Origin: CAYGLF01 sp964350945
GTDB taxonomy: Bacteria > Chlamydiota > Chlamydiia > Chlamydiales > JAAZZY01
DNA: 59,660 nucleotides
NCBI GenBank assembly: GCA_964350945.1
Contig: CAYGLF010000009.1
Coordinates: forward strand, 1 to 59,660
Direction: 5' to 3'
This document shows, piece after piece, positions 1-8,518 of the stretch. The position numbers and the translations under genes were made by a program. Every line of letters begins with the position of its first letter. The stretch's first letter is position 1. The notes below the pieces were generated by a model that was not told where the DNA came from, ran no database searches, and saw nothing but the letters and a program-made list of their open reading frames with translations.

Positions 1-38
1 CCATTTTGGCCCCAAATAATCACAAATATTAAGTGAAA

Positions 39-80
39 CCCCCCCAACCTATGCCCGGGGCATTGATTGGGGGGGGGGGG
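39..80 (-). terminator. GC-rich hairpin after the flotillin gene
   Basis: Seven C (39-45) followed by AA pair with TTGGGGGGG (67-75), and ATGCCC/GGGCAT pair inside that stem. The run of G continues to 12 bases (69-80) and abuts the flotillin stop codon at 82-84. Read on the minus strand the hairpin lies directly downstream of the gene and is followed by TTTCACTT, a poor U-tract. Function as a terminator is inferred; the homopolymer may vary in length. Confidence 0.5.
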
Positions 81-81
81 A

Positions 82-1476
82 TTATGAAGCTGGTTGAGCC
101 GTTGACTTCTCTTCGATTTTCTCTTCAAGCTGAGCTTTTAGCCTCTCTGGTGCTACTTTGCCTAAAAAGTCAGGTAAGTTTAAGCCTGCCATGGAAGCGA
201 CGTCATGAAGGGCAGGTAAAGATTTTACCATGCCACTGACAAAATTAGAGGTGGTTGTTTTCCCACTAGCGTCTTCTTTTCCGCTATCCCAAACAGTGAT
301 TTTATCAATTTTTAAGTTTTGGATTGCTTTGGCCTGGATTTCAACCAGCTTTTCTAGTTTCTCGATCAAAAGCATTGTCGATGCTTGGTCTGCTCTCCCG
401 GCACATGCTTTGACTAGCTGGTCATACCCCAGTGACTTGGCCTTTAAGACTTGAGCTATCCCTTCCGCTTCCGCTTTTTTCATGTTTACCAAAGCTTCTG
501 CTTGCCCTTTAGATTCAAGAACCTCCTTGCGAGCTTTAGCCTCGGCGTCAATCTCAATCATCCGTTTAGTGATTTCTCTAGGAACAATCTCTTCGGTTTC
601 GAGTCGTTTCATTTCAGCGTTTTTTCTCGACTCTTGAATCTCAATGGTTGCCTTTTGTCTGGCAACTTCACTCACTTTATTAGCCTCAGCTTCCTTTTCA
701 GCAAGTATGGAATTCGTTAACGCTACTTGCGCTTTAGCGATGTTTTCACCTTCAGTGGCCGCCGCTTGTAGGCTGGTAACTTGAATGCGCCGCTCCTTTT
801 CAGCTTCAGCTTTTCCTATTTCACCTTCTTTTTCATGAATGGCAACGTCAATTTTGGCTTGATTGACCGCTTTGGCAATTGCTTTTTTTCCAATGCTTTC
901 AATGTAGTCTGATTCATCTGTAATATCTGTAATATTTACATTAATGAGTGTTAGGCCAATCTTATGAAGCTCAGGCTCAATGTTATTTTTGATAGACTCT
1001 AAGAAGCGCTCTCGGTCTTGGTTGATTTCCTCAATTCTTAAAGAGGCAACGGTTAAACGCAGTTGGCCTAAGATAATTTCAATTGCCATGGACTCGATTT
1101 CATTATTTTTTAAATTGAGCAAACGAACTGCTGCATTGTTCATCACCTCACTTTGGATACCTACAGCAATCGTGAAGGTACTGGGAACATTAATCCGGAT
1201 GTTTTGCAGTGAGAGAGCTCCCTTGAGAGGGATGTGAATGGTTCTAGGGGTTAAATCTAAATAGGTGCTTCCTTGGATGAGTGGCCAAACAAAGGTTCCT
1301 CCACCATGGTAGCACTGGACCGTTTTTTGCCCAGCAATACGACCAAAGACCACAAGCACTTTGTTGGACGGGCATCTTTTGTAAATCTTTGCAAGAAAAA
1401 CGATCATTGAAAAGAGAGAGAAAATGAAGACAATAAGCCCCATTGACATGTAGTTTAATTCAGCTGGATTACTCAT
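82..1476 (-). CDS. Flotillin-like SPFH-domain membrane protein
   Basis: The 464-residue protein has an N-terminal membrane anchor (about residues 10-30), an SPFH/band-7 domain beginning near the RCPSNKVLVV segment, and a long Ala/Glu/Lys-rich coiled coil (about 210-380) with repeated EAEA/KAEAE motifs. This is the layout of bacterial flotillins (YqiK/FloA/FloT type), which scaffold membrane microdomains on the cytoplasmic face. The ATG at 1476 is preceded by AAGGAA. The gene lies 11 bases downstream of an NfeD-like gene, the usual flotillin partner, so they probably form a two-gene operon. Family assignment is firm; the cellular role in this organism is inferred. Confidence 0.9.
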   Translation of the reverse strand: MSNPAELNYMSMGLIVFIFSLFSMIVFLAKIYKRCPSNKVLVVFGRIAGQKTVQCYHGGGTFVWPLIQGSTYLDLTPRTIHIPLKGALSLQNIRINVPSTFTIAVGIQSEVMNNAAVRLLNLKNNEIESMAIEIILGQLRLTVASLRIEEINQDRERFLESIKNNIEPELHKIGLTLINVNITDITDESDYIESIGKKAIAKAVNQAKIDVAIHEKEGEIGKAEAEKERRIQVTSLQAAATEGENIAKAQVALTNSILAEKEAEANKVSEVARQKATIEIQESRKNAEMKRLETEEIVPREITKRMIEIDAEAKARKEVLESKGQAEALVNMKKAEAEGIAQVLKAKSLGYDQLVKACAGRADQASTMLLIEKLEKLVEIQAKAIQNLKIDKITVWDSGKEDASGKTTTSNFVSGMVKSLPALHDVASMAGLNLPDFLGKVAPERLKAQLEEKIEEKSTAQPAS

Positions 1477-1487
1477 ATAATATTTCC

Positions 1488-2042
1488 TTATTTGACTCGT
1501 TTGACGAGGACAGTTTGATGATCGATCACTTGAATGATTTCAACGGTTTTGAAAGAGTTTATGACTTGATTGTCATTAGAACGTGCATGTAATTGGTGTG
1601 TAAGGTCGTGCAAAGAAATTTGTATAACGCCTTGTTCGCCAACTTCAATTTTTTGATAGACCATCGCTTGTTTGCCCAAAGCGCTTTGGATATCAAATGT
1701 AGAGCCTGTACTTGTGAGTGCTCTGGCGACTTTAAAAATAGAGCGGGTCAATCCTAAAAATAGAAGGCCTGAGCTAAGAGCCACAGAAACGCTGATTAAG
1801 TTATTTAAGGAAAATTGACGGTGGGCTGTAAGACCTCCCCAGCCAAACATCATCAAAAAACCAATCAGAGCATTTAAAGATAAAAATTTAAAGGCGTCAT
1901 CGCTCGAGTGGTCACCGAGAGTGTCTGCAGAGTCTCCGTCAGAGAAACCTATAAAACTGAGTAAAATTCTTAAGAGGTAAAAAGGGGTGGCAACCCAAGC
2001 GCAAGCAGAAAAAATTTGATCGAGGCTAAAGTAGTTAAACAC
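1488..2042 (-). CDS. NfeD-like membrane protein, flotillin partner
   Basis: The 184-residue protein has three or four hydrophobic stretches (about residues 10-32, 55-75 and 80-102). A C-terminal soluble segment (about 115-184) contains a GKQAMVYQ strand and a terminal VIQVIDHQTVLVKRV strand, as expected for the OB-fold of short NfeD proteins (YuaF type). The start is GTG at 2042 with AAAGGA upstream; no ATG is better placed. NfeD proteins are typically encoded beside flotillins and act with them at the membrane. Sequence similarity is recognisable but not strong, so context carries part of the call. Confidence 0.7.
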   Translation of the reverse strand: MFNYFSLDQIFSACAWVATPFYLLRILLSFIGFSDGDSADTLGDHSSDDAFKFLSLNALIGFLMMFGWGGLTAHRQFSLNNLISVSVALSSGLLFLGLTRSIFKVARALTSTGSTFDIQSALGKQAMVYQKIEVGEQGVIQISLHDLTHQLHARSNDNQVINSFKTVEIIQVIDHQTVLVKRVK

Positions 2043-2066
2043 GTCACAAATCCTTTAAAACGGTGG

Positions 2067-2095
2067 ATTGTAAATAGATATCTCCTATTAGTAAA
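2067..2095 (-). promoter_or_regulatory. Sigma70-type promoter for the nfeD-flotillin pair
   Basis: On the minus strand TTTACT (2095-2090) is followed after 17 bases by TACAAT (2072-2067). It sits about 25 bases upstream of the NfeD-like start codon. Both hexamers are close to consensus, although no start site is known. Confidence 0.5.
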
Positions 2096-2223
2096 GGGAA
2101 TACGACTAGAAAACTTGCTTTTGTTTTGGGTTTTTATTCGATAGGTGAAAGTACTTTATTTATTATAATAGTAAGTGATAAGCTGACTTGGTCTTAAAAT
2201 ACCTTAACCTTTTAGGAGGTTTT

Positions 2224-2502
2224 ATGAGAATTGGTAATCAAGTCCTGGGTCAGAATAGATTTTTAAATGTTCCCCCACCACAAAGCTCATCTAGAGAAGA
2301 GAGGCACGCTTCTGTTTCTAAGGTTGCCTGCTTAGCTCTCTCTGAGCAAAGTAACTTGTGTCATGTCAGCTTTAGCTCGAGTGACCTTGATGTTAGCAAA
2401 GAAGACAGTGGCAAACCTAAAAGCCCTCCTAAGGAAAATAAGTGGCCAAATCCCTTTAAAAGACCGACTAAGCCATTACGTCCAATCATTAGGCCGTGGT
2501 GA
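2224..2502 (+). CDS. Small Ser/Pro/Lys-rich protein of unknown function
   Basis: A 92-residue protein starts at the ATG at 2224, preceded by a near-perfect AGGAGGT Shine-Dalgarno (2214-2220); an upstream in-frame GTG at 2188 lacks this. No family is recognised. Residues 14-70 are rich in Ser, Glu and Lys and look disordered. The C-terminus (about 72-92) is a basic proline tail with repeated P-x-R/K-P steps ending in RPW. A TATAAT box lies at 2164-2169, without a convincing -35. It could be a small secreted or nucleic-acid-binding protein, but nothing shows this directly. Confidence 0.6.
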   Translation: MRIGNQVLGQNRFLNVPPPQSSSREERHASVSKVACLALSEQSNLCHVSFSSSDLDVSKEDSGKPKSPPKENKWPNPFKRPTKPLRPIIRPW

Positions 2503-2596
2503 TTTTTCTAGGGGTCACAAAAATATGAGGGTGGAGAAGTTTTAGAAAGACTCTCTTTTGCTTCAATAATTTTAACTCGCAAAACTGTTGAATGAC

Positions 2597-3568
2597 ATGT
2601 TTAGGCTCTTAAAAAAAAGCGGTAAGCGCCAATTAGAAGATAGTGTGTTGCAACATAAGTATGCGCTTCATTTCAGTTCATCGAGGCTTTTTAAAGGGCT
2701 TTTTTTTACAGTACTTGGGCTTCTTTTATTGACCACATCCATGGTGGCTTTTCAGCATTTGGTAATTGAAAACTCCATTTTTGTTACTTTTTTTGTGATC
2801 TTCACATCTGCCTTTATTCCGCTGTTTATATGCGCTCTATGTAAAGGAAAAAATTTTTTAATTTGTGAAAAGAAAAAATATGTCTTTGTCCGTGCTTTTC
2901 TGGCTGTCATTGTACTATATCTACACGTCGCGTCTACATTTTGGATCTCGAGTTCAAATAGCTCTCTTTTTTTGAACCTAGATTCCTTTTTTGTTCCTCT
3001 GATTATATACTGGATGTTTAGAAAAAAATTATCTTCCCTAACCTGGTTGGGTTTGCTTCTTAGCTTCTTGGGATTTGCGGCTCTTAACCCCATTCAAGGG
3101 GAGATGTTTTCTCTACAAGGGCAGCTTGAAATGTTACTTTGCACTGTCAGTGGGCTTGCTGCAGCTGGACAAATTGTCATTAGTTGCTACATCATCCGAC
3201 ATGATCCTGCTCTGAGACAAATCTTATATACTTCTTTTATAGGGCTTTTGATCTCAGGAGTTGGTGTGCTTTGCAGTGGCTGGGAAACACCTTGTTTTGT
3301 AGATTTTATTTATATGGTTTTTCAAGGACTTGTTTATGCAGGTATAGCCCTACTCTATTTGAAGGTCTGTGATTGTATTGAGCCACACGTTATTGCGTCC
3401 CTTAACTATTTAGTGCCACTGCTTGTTCTTTTGATCAATGGTTTTTATGGTTTATATCCGCTCAATGGGATGATGTGGGTGGGTTGTTGCATCGTTTTAC
3501 TAGGGGTGGGCGTTGTCGCTGCTGCCACCCGTTTACAGAGAAAAGAAGAAGACATCCTACTTGCATAA
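2597..3568 (+). CDS. DMT/EamA-type membrane transporter, copy 1
   Basis: The protein has about ten predicted transmembrane segments in two five-helix halves, the architecture of drug/metabolite (EamA) transporters, after a basic cytoplasmic N-terminus of about 30 residues. The ATG at 2597 (323 residues) is preferred; an in-frame TTG at 2588 is possible, and neither has a clear Shine-Dalgarno. It is followed by a second gene of the same type with matching segments, for example LNYLVPLLVLLIN here and LSYLVPVFLLLIN there, so the two are tandem paralogs. Chlamydiae use DMT proteins to import host metabolites such as S-adenosylmethionine. The substrate here is unknown. Confidence 0.8.
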   Translation: MFRLLKKSGKRQLEDSVLQHKYALHFSSSRLFKGLFFTVLGLLLLTTSMVAFQHLVIENSIFVTFFVIFTSAFIPLFICALCKGKNFLICEKKKYVFVRAFLAVIVLYLHVASTFWISSSNSSLFLNLDSFFVPLIIYWMFRKKLSSLTWLGLLLSFLGFAALNPIQGEMFSLQGQLEMLLCTVSGLAAAGQIVISCYIIRHDPALRQILYTSFIGLLISGVGVLCSGWETPCFVDFIYMVFQGLVYAGIALLYLKVCDCIEPHVIASLNYLVPLLVLLINGFYGLYPLNGMMWVGCCIVLLGVGVVAAATRLQRKEEDILLA

Positions 3569-3642
3569 AAAACCGCTTGTAGTTTTGTCCTAGATGAGCC
3601 AATCTTATCCTCTGGAATTTGATAGCAAATTTAGGAACGATC

Positions 3643-4590
3643 ATGATAGCTGCAGAAAGAAAACCGAGACAAGGTGTTATTTACAGAAAAAACCGGCATA
3701 TTGGGATTTCTTATACGGCATTTGGATGGTTTTTAATTGCTTTAAGTGCTGTTTTTTTTGCTCAAACAAGAGCCACTCATTCCTTGGTCAATACATGCTT
3801 TCACCACTATTTAGTCGCTTTTATGGTGATTAGCTTGTGGGCTGGATTTAAAAAAAAGAGGCACTTTTTTTGTAAAAATCCAATTCTTGTGATTATAAAT
3901 TCCATCATTTGTATGGCTTGTTATTACATCTATTTTATGCTAAGAGCAGCGCCTGCAAGTACTTCAAATTCTTATCTGCTCAATACAGATGCTTTGATTT
4001 TAGCTTTCTTTTCATTTGTGATGCTCAGAAAAAAAGTAAGCTTTCTATCCTGGATGGGGTTGATTGTTGGCTTTATCGGGGTCATGAGCTTTTTCTCCTT
4101 TGAGGTGGATTTTGTAACTCTTAAAGGGTGGTCTGATGCATTTGTCTGTGTGCTATCAGCTTCTGCTCTTGCTATCTTAATTCTCCTAACCCAGTATCTT
4201 CTCAAGAATAACCCTCCTATTATCATTGCCCTTTCCCACTGTTTGGTGGGGCTGTTTTTTTCAGGGATTTTCCTGTTTTTCTCTGGATGGCAGTTGCCTA
4301 CTAATTTTGATTTATTTTGTATGGTCATTGATGGCTTTATGTATGCCATTGCCCTGTATTTTTTCATTAATGCCCTGCAGTATACAGAGGCTTATATTAT
4401 CATGTCACTGAGCTACTTGGTACCGGTTTTCCTTTTACTGATCAATGTGGGGATGCGAAGATCATGGATTGACATGAACTCATTGATCGGTATTGTTTTG
4501 GTCCTTGTAGGCGTTGCTTTTGTTCCTATTCCCGCATATTTGAGAGAGCGGAAAAAAATATGGGAACAAAAAATGCAAAAGTCTGTATAG
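3643..4590 (+). CDS. DMT/EamA-type membrane transporter, copy 2
   Basis: The 315-residue protein has about ten hydrophobic helices and is a tandem paralog of the upstream gene, sharing an FSGW segment, the SYLVPV helix and a C-terminal VLVLVGVAF-like helix. The ATG at 3643 is chosen because AGGA lies 7-8 bases upstream; an in-frame TTG at 3619 is less likely. It is expected in the inner membrane as an exporter or importer of a small metabolite. The alcohol dehydrogenase gene follows after 34 bases in the same direction and may share its transcript. Confidence 0.8.
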   Translation: MIAAERKPRQGVIYRKNRHIGISYTAFGWFLIALSAVFFAQTRATHSLVNTCFHHYLVAFMVISLWAGFKKKRHFFCKNPILVIINSIICMACYYIYFMLRAAPASTSNSYLLNTDALILAFFSFVMLRKKVSFLSWMGLIVGFIGVMSFFSFEVDFVTLKGWSDAFVCVLSASALAILILLTQYLLKNNPPIIIALSHCLVGLFFSGIFLFFSGWQLPTNFDLFCMVIDGFMYAIALYFFINALQYTEAYIIMSLSYLVPVFLLLINVGMRRSWIDMNSLIGIVLVLVGVAFVPIPAYLRERKKIWEQKMQKSV

Positions 4591-4624
4591 AATAAATCTA
4601 TCTACTACTAATGAATGAAGGCTG

Positions 4625-5677
4625 ATGATTCAATCTAAAGGTTATGCTGCCCAAAGCTCAAAAGAAAAACTGGCTCCTTACCAATTTCAAAGGCGTGAGC
4701 TATTAGAAAATGATGTGTTGATCGAAATTCAATATTGTGGAGTGTGTCACTCTGATATCCACCAAGTGAGAAATGAATGGGCGGGGTCTAAGTATCCGAT
4801 CGTTCCAGGTCACGAAATTATTGGAGTTGTAAGGAAAATAGGAGCTAAAGTTAACAATTTTTCAGTTGGCGATCGTGTGGGTGTGGGGTGCATGGTCGAT
4901 TCTTGTCAGTCCTGCGCAAGCTGTCGAGATCACCTCGAGCAGTACTGCGAGAAAGGCTCTATTAGCACCTATAATTCTATAGATTATCACGGGGAAGTAA
5001 CCCTTGGAGGATATTCCAATAATATAGTGGTTAGGCAAGAATTTGTTCTGTCGATTCCCGATAACTTAGACGCGGCAAAAGCTGCTCCACTACTCTGTGC
5101 GGGAATCACCACCTATTCTCCTATCCAACACCTAAAAATGACCCGTGGACATAGAGTGGGGGTTGTGGGGCTTGGAGGTCTTGGGCATATGGCAGTTAAA
5201 ATTGCCTGTGCTAAAGGGTGCGAAGTGACTGTTTTTACCACCTCTGAAAGCAAAAGAGAAGACGCTAAAAGGTTAGGAGCTAAAGAGGCGGTTTATTCAA
5301 AAAGCGAAGCTGAGATGAAAAAGAAAGAGGGCTATTTTCATTTTATAATTGATACAGTTGCAGCTCCGCATAATCTTGCTAACTACACAAAGTGTCTGCA
5401 GCGAGATGGAAAGATGGTTCTTGTAGGTCTTCCAGATCATCCACACCCACCCTTAGAGGTCCAAGATTTGATTTTTAAAAGGAAGTCAATTGTAGGGTCA
5501 CTGATTGGAGGGATTCAAGAGACGCAAGAGATGCTTGAGTTTTGCTCGAAGCATCAGATAGAATCCGATATTGAGTTGATCCCTATTCAAGAGGTGAACG
5601 AAGCATTCGAGCGGGCGATTTTGGGAGATGTAAAATATCGCTTTGTGATTGACATTTCTAGTCTAGAAAAAGACTAG
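4625..5677 (+). CDS. Zinc-dependent alcohol dehydrogenase (CAD/YahK type)
   Basis: The 350-residue protein is a medium-chain NAD(P)-dependent alcohol/aldehyde oxidoreductase. Catalytic zinc ligands are visible in GVCHSD and PGHEIIG. Four cysteines in CQSCASCRDHLEQYC bind the structural zinc. The nucleotide-binding loop is GLGGLGHMAVK. Together these match the cinnamyl-alcohol-dehydrogenase/YahK subfamily, which reduces a broad range of aldehydes. GAAGG precedes the start. The stop codon overlaps that of the convergent epimerase gene in the palindrome CTAG (5674-5677). Confidence 0.92.
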   Translation: MIQSKGYAAQSSKEKLAPYQFQRRELLENDVLIEIQYCGVCHSDIHQVRNEWAGSKYPIVPGHEIIGVVRKIGAKVNNFSVGDRVGVGCMVDSCQSCASCRDHLEQYCEKGSISTYNSIDYHGEVTLGGYSNNIVVRQEFVLSIPDNLDAAKAAPLLCAGITTYSPIQHLKMTRGHRVGVVGLGGLGHMAVKIACAKGCEVTVFTTSESKREDAKRLGAKEAVYSKSEAEMKKKEGYFHFIIDTVAAPHNLANYTKCLQRDGKMVLVGLPDHPHPPLEVQDLIFKRKSIVGSLIGGIQETQEMLEFCSKHQIESDIELIPIQEVNEAFERAILGDVKYRFVIDISSLEKD

Positions 5678-7044
5678 TCTAATCCGAGTAGATGGGTAAG
5701 TGCTTTTTCCAATTCAGGGTAATAAAAGGTGGCGCCACTTTCTATGAGCTTGACAGGCTGAACAATCAAGTCGCTTAAAAGAGTTTCCTTCCCCATATCC
5801 CCTAGAAAAGCCTTTACGAACCCCTCTGGTAAGGAAAGAAAGAACGGCCTTTTTAGTAGCTCTGCCAATTTTTTAGAAAATTCTTCATTTGAAATTGCTT
5901 GGGGAGAGGTGAGGTTAACCGCTCCTTTAAGGTCTTTTGTCATCAAAACATGCGTGTACTGATAAACTAAATCATCGATGCTAATCCAGCTTAAGTGTTG
6001 TGATCCCTTCCCAATTTTAGTTCCCAATCCCAACTCAAATGAACCTAAAATCTTTTTAAGCATCCCGCCGCGGGGACTTAGTACCACCCCTGTACGCATA
6101 TTGACTACACGTCCTTTTTGAAACTGAGAAGATTCTAATTCAACATCACGAGTTACTTGAGATAAAAAACCATCTCCATGTGGGCTTTTTTCAGAGCATT
6201 CACTTCCTTGCTTGTAGTAGTTGCAGCCAGAGGCACATAAAAACACTTGAGGGGGATTTTTGAGTTGGTTGAAGGCTTGGACGAGAAGCCGTGTTGAGTG
6301 GATGCGGCTTTTGTATATTTTTTCTTTTTTATGCTCATTCCAAAGACCTGCAATATTTTCTCCGGCCAAATGGATAACCGCATCATACCCTTCGATCTGC
6401 TCTAGATCAATTTTTTGATTTTCAATATCCCAAAAAATACCATGTTCATCAGCTTGTAGATTGCGGGTAATTGGAATGATGCGGTGTCCCATCACCGTTA
6501 AAAAATTTGAGAGGCTACGGCCGATGAGTCCAGTCGATCCCGTCATGAGGATGTGTTTTTTTTCTTGAGGGTACTTTTTGTAAAAAAGAAGGTCATTTTG
6601 TAAAGTTCGTTGGCGATAGGCGAAGAGATGGTTCAAGCGCCTTGCTATTTTTTGGTGTAAAAAAGCTCCTAGGAAACTTTCAAAGTGAAGCCTAAAAGTA
6701 ATTGTATCTACAACCACGCAGTGGTCTTTGTCGACTTCTTGAAATTCGTGATGGTGCTTCCAGAAGGCAAAAGGGCCTTTGACTTGTTCATCAGTAAAAG
6801 AATGATCTTCTTGAAAATCTGTGATTTTAAAAATACAGTGAACCCCGACTTTATGAAACAGATTTAATTTAAGATGGACGCTTTCACCCAGCTGCAACTG
6901 TGGGTTTTTAGATATCACTTCGGTATTGAGAAAGGGAGGGGAGAGCCTTTCAAACATTCCAGGTCTTTGGTGCCATTTAAAAGCATCAGATCTTGACACT
7001 GGCAGAGGAGTTTTAAAAGTAAATGTATAGTTTTCATCTTCCAT
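5674..7044 (-). CDS. TIGR01777-type epimerase with N-terminal SRPBCC domain
   Basis: The 456-residue fusion has residues 1-150 resembling an SRPBCC/polyketide-cyclase-like ligand-binding domain (opening FTFKTPLPVSRSDAF). Residues from about 165 form a Rossmann NAD(P)-binding epimerase with the TGSTGLIGR glycine motif, an HLAGENIAG segment and a CASGCNYY segment. TIGR01777 proteins (YfcH/Slr1223 type) are common and their substrates unknown; SRPBCC fusions occur in several phyla. It is the last gene of a likely minus-strand operon GyrI-like/mutM/epimerase, 40 bases after mutM. Confidence 0.85.
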   Translation of the reverse strand: MEDENYTFTFKTPLPVSRSDAFKWHQRPGMFERLSPPFLNTEVISKNPQLQLGESVHLKLNLFHKVGVHCIFKITDFQEDHSFTDEQVKGPFAFWKHHHEFQEVDKDHCVVVDTITFRLHFESFLGAFLHQKIARRLNHLFAYRQRTLQNDLLFYKKYPQEKKHILMTGSTGLIGRSLSNFLTVMGHRIIPITRNLQADEHGIFWDIENQKIDLEQIEGYDAVIHLAGENIAGLWNEHKKEKIYKSRIHSTRLLVQAFNQLKNPPQVFLCASGCNYYKQGSECSEKSPHGDGFLSQVTRDVELESSQFQKGRVVNMRTGVVLSPRGGMLKKILGSFELGLGTKIGKGSQHLSWISIDDLVYQYTHVLMTKDLKGAVNLTSPQAISNEEFSKKLAELLKRPFFLSLPEGFVKAFLGDMGKETLLSDLIVQPVKLIESGATFYYPELEKALTHLLGLD

Positions 7045-7084
7045 AAGAAGGTGTTCATAACAAATTACTTAATTTCTGGGCGAC

Positions 7085-7906
7085 TTATTTTTGACAGCGG
7101 GGACAAAAGTGGGTTCCCCTTTGTGCTAACTTGATTTTTTTAATCACACAATTGCAAGTAAAGCAGGGGAGTTTATCTCTTTGGTAGACATTAAAGTGCG
7201 TCTGGTATTTTCCGCTAATGCCTTGGACTCCTTTAAAGTTTGAGGCACCTTTTCCTAAACTAGACCCACCTTTTTGAATCGATTTTTGTAAAACCATTTG
7301 AATCGCTTTAAAGAGTTTTTTAGTCTCAGCAGCACTTAGGGAGTCTGCTTGGCGAGTCGGGGAGATGTGTGCAGCCCAAAGAGATTCGTCGACGTAGATA
7401 TTACCAAGCCCTGCGATCTTTGTTTGGTCGAGTAATAGAGCTTTAATGGGGCGTTTAGATTTTTTTAAATAAGAAGATAAAACCAATGGAGAAAATTCTT
7501 TGGAAAGAGGCTCAGTGCCCAGATGACCTAAAATATTTTGAGAGCGTAAAATCAGTTGCCAGGTGCCAAATTTTCTTGTGTCATGAAAAATGAGGTAGAT
7601 ATTTCCACATTTTAAAAAAGCTCGTTCATGAGTGATTTCGGTTGGTTTTGTTTCGGTAATCAAAAATTTCCCAGTCATCCTCAAATGAATAATAAGGTCA
7701 TGTTGCTGTAAACTAAAAATTAAGTATTTCGCACGCCGAGAAATACTGCGAATAGATTGACCGATAACGGCATTTTCAAACGCCTTAATAGAGGGAGAGA
7801 CAAGAGTCTTAGGCCAGTAAAATTTAGCTTCAGAGATGGTTTTATTTAAAAAGTTGGCTTTGAGAAGCTGATTTTTAACAGTTTCTACTTCAGGTAGCTC
7901 AGGCAT
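7085..7906 (-). CDS. mutM: Formamidopyrimidine-DNA glycosylase (Fpg/MutM)
   Basis: The 273-residue bifunctional glycosylase/AP lyase excises 8-oxoguanine and related oxidised purines. The mature N-terminus PELPEVE supplies the catalytic Pro and Glu. LRMTGK contains the conserved lysine. GLGNIYVDE is the helix-two-turn-helix signature. The C-terminal zinc finger has Cys pairs in CFTCNC and CPRC. Length is typical. It starts 2 bases after the stop of the upstream GyrI-like gene, implying co-transcription and translational coupling. Confidence 0.96.
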   Translation of the reverse strand: MPELPEVETVKNQLLKANFLNKTISEAKFYWPKTLVSPSIKAFENAVIGQSIRSISRRAKYLIFSLQQHDLIIHLRMTGKFLITETKPTEITHERAFLKCGNIYLIFHDTRKFGTWQLILRSQNILGHLGTEPLSKEFSPLVLSSYLKKSKRPIKALLLDQTKIAGLGNIYVDESLWAAHISPTRQADSLSAAETKKLFKAIQMVLQKSIQKGGSSLGKGASNFKGVQGISGKYQTHFNVYQRDKLPCFTCNCVIKKIKLAQRGTHFCPRCQK

Positions 7907-7908
7907 TT

Positions 7909-8349
7909 TTATTTTAAAGAAATAAAAATTTCAACTTCATCTTTGCCTCTAACGACTTCAAAATCAGCTTCAAATTTACGCTCGATCTCATCATTGGTCC
8001 AGATATGTTTCCACGTTTCAATCAAAGCATCAGGAAGCCCTCCTTTGACTGAGAAAAGAGCATATTTGTTGCCCGGAATTTTTATGCCACTCATTTCTTT
8101 AGGGACCTCATCTAGAGTGCTGACCTCACAACCAATCGTATAGTGAAAAGGTTTGGTGTGATCTCCCTCATAGTCGGTGTATAAAGCCATGATATTACTA
8201 TTTTTTTTATTGGGGATTTTATCTAGTAAGTTGTTCAATATAAAATCTTTCCACATCCCGGGGATTTCTTGCTGTGCGTTGTCGTTCGAGATTTTTTTGG
8301 TGATGCCAATGACTTTAAAGTCACCTTTTGAGACAATTTTGTGCTCCAT
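7909..8349 (-). CDS. GyrI-like / AraC effector-binding-domain protein
   Basis: The 146-residue protein resembles the stand-alone effector-binding domain found in GyrI/SbmC and in the C-terminal part of BmrR and Rob. Visible features are the opening KGDFKVIGI, a WKDF helix, the YTDYEGDHTKPF strand with YTIGCEV, and a terminal FEVVRGKDEVEIFISL strand. Such domains bind small amphipathic molecules, and GyrI protects DNA gyrase. There is no DNA-binding domain. It is the first gene of an apparent operon with mutM, which hints at a stress or DNA-protection role; that link is only contextual. Confidence 0.75.
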   Translation of the reverse strand: MEHKIVSKGDFKVIGITKKISNDNAQQEIPGMWKDFILNNLLDKIPNKKNSNIMALYTDYEGDHTKPFHYTIGCEVSTLDEVPKEMSGIKIPGNKYALFSVKGGLPDALIETWKHIWTNDEIERKFEADFEVVRGKDEVEIFISLK

Positions 8350-8476
8350 GCCCTCTCCTTTTAATGGGATCCTTTTTTTTCATGTTAGCTGCTAGCCTAT
8401 TTATAGACAATTACTAATCGTTTAGAAGAAGGTGTGAATCTAAGGGGCCTGCTGAGTCGCTCGTGTTAAGAAAAGT

Positions 8477-8509
8477 AGGACCTTAAGCACTTTAGGAGCT
8501 TAAGATCCT
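8477..8509 (-). terminator. Hairpin terminator after the SET-domain gene
   Basis: AGGA-C-CTTAAGC (8477-8488) pairs with GCTTAAG-A-TCCT (8498-8509), a 12-bp stem with one mismatch. It lies 10 bases past the SET gene stop codon and is followed on the minus strand by ACTTTTCTT. Confidence 0.6.
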
Positions 8510-8518
8510 AATGACAAC

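Noticed and set aside
2363..2545. 60-codon plus-strand frame overlapping the small 2224-2502 gene
   Set aside because: It is in another frame of a gene with a perfect ribosome site, and has no start signal of its own.
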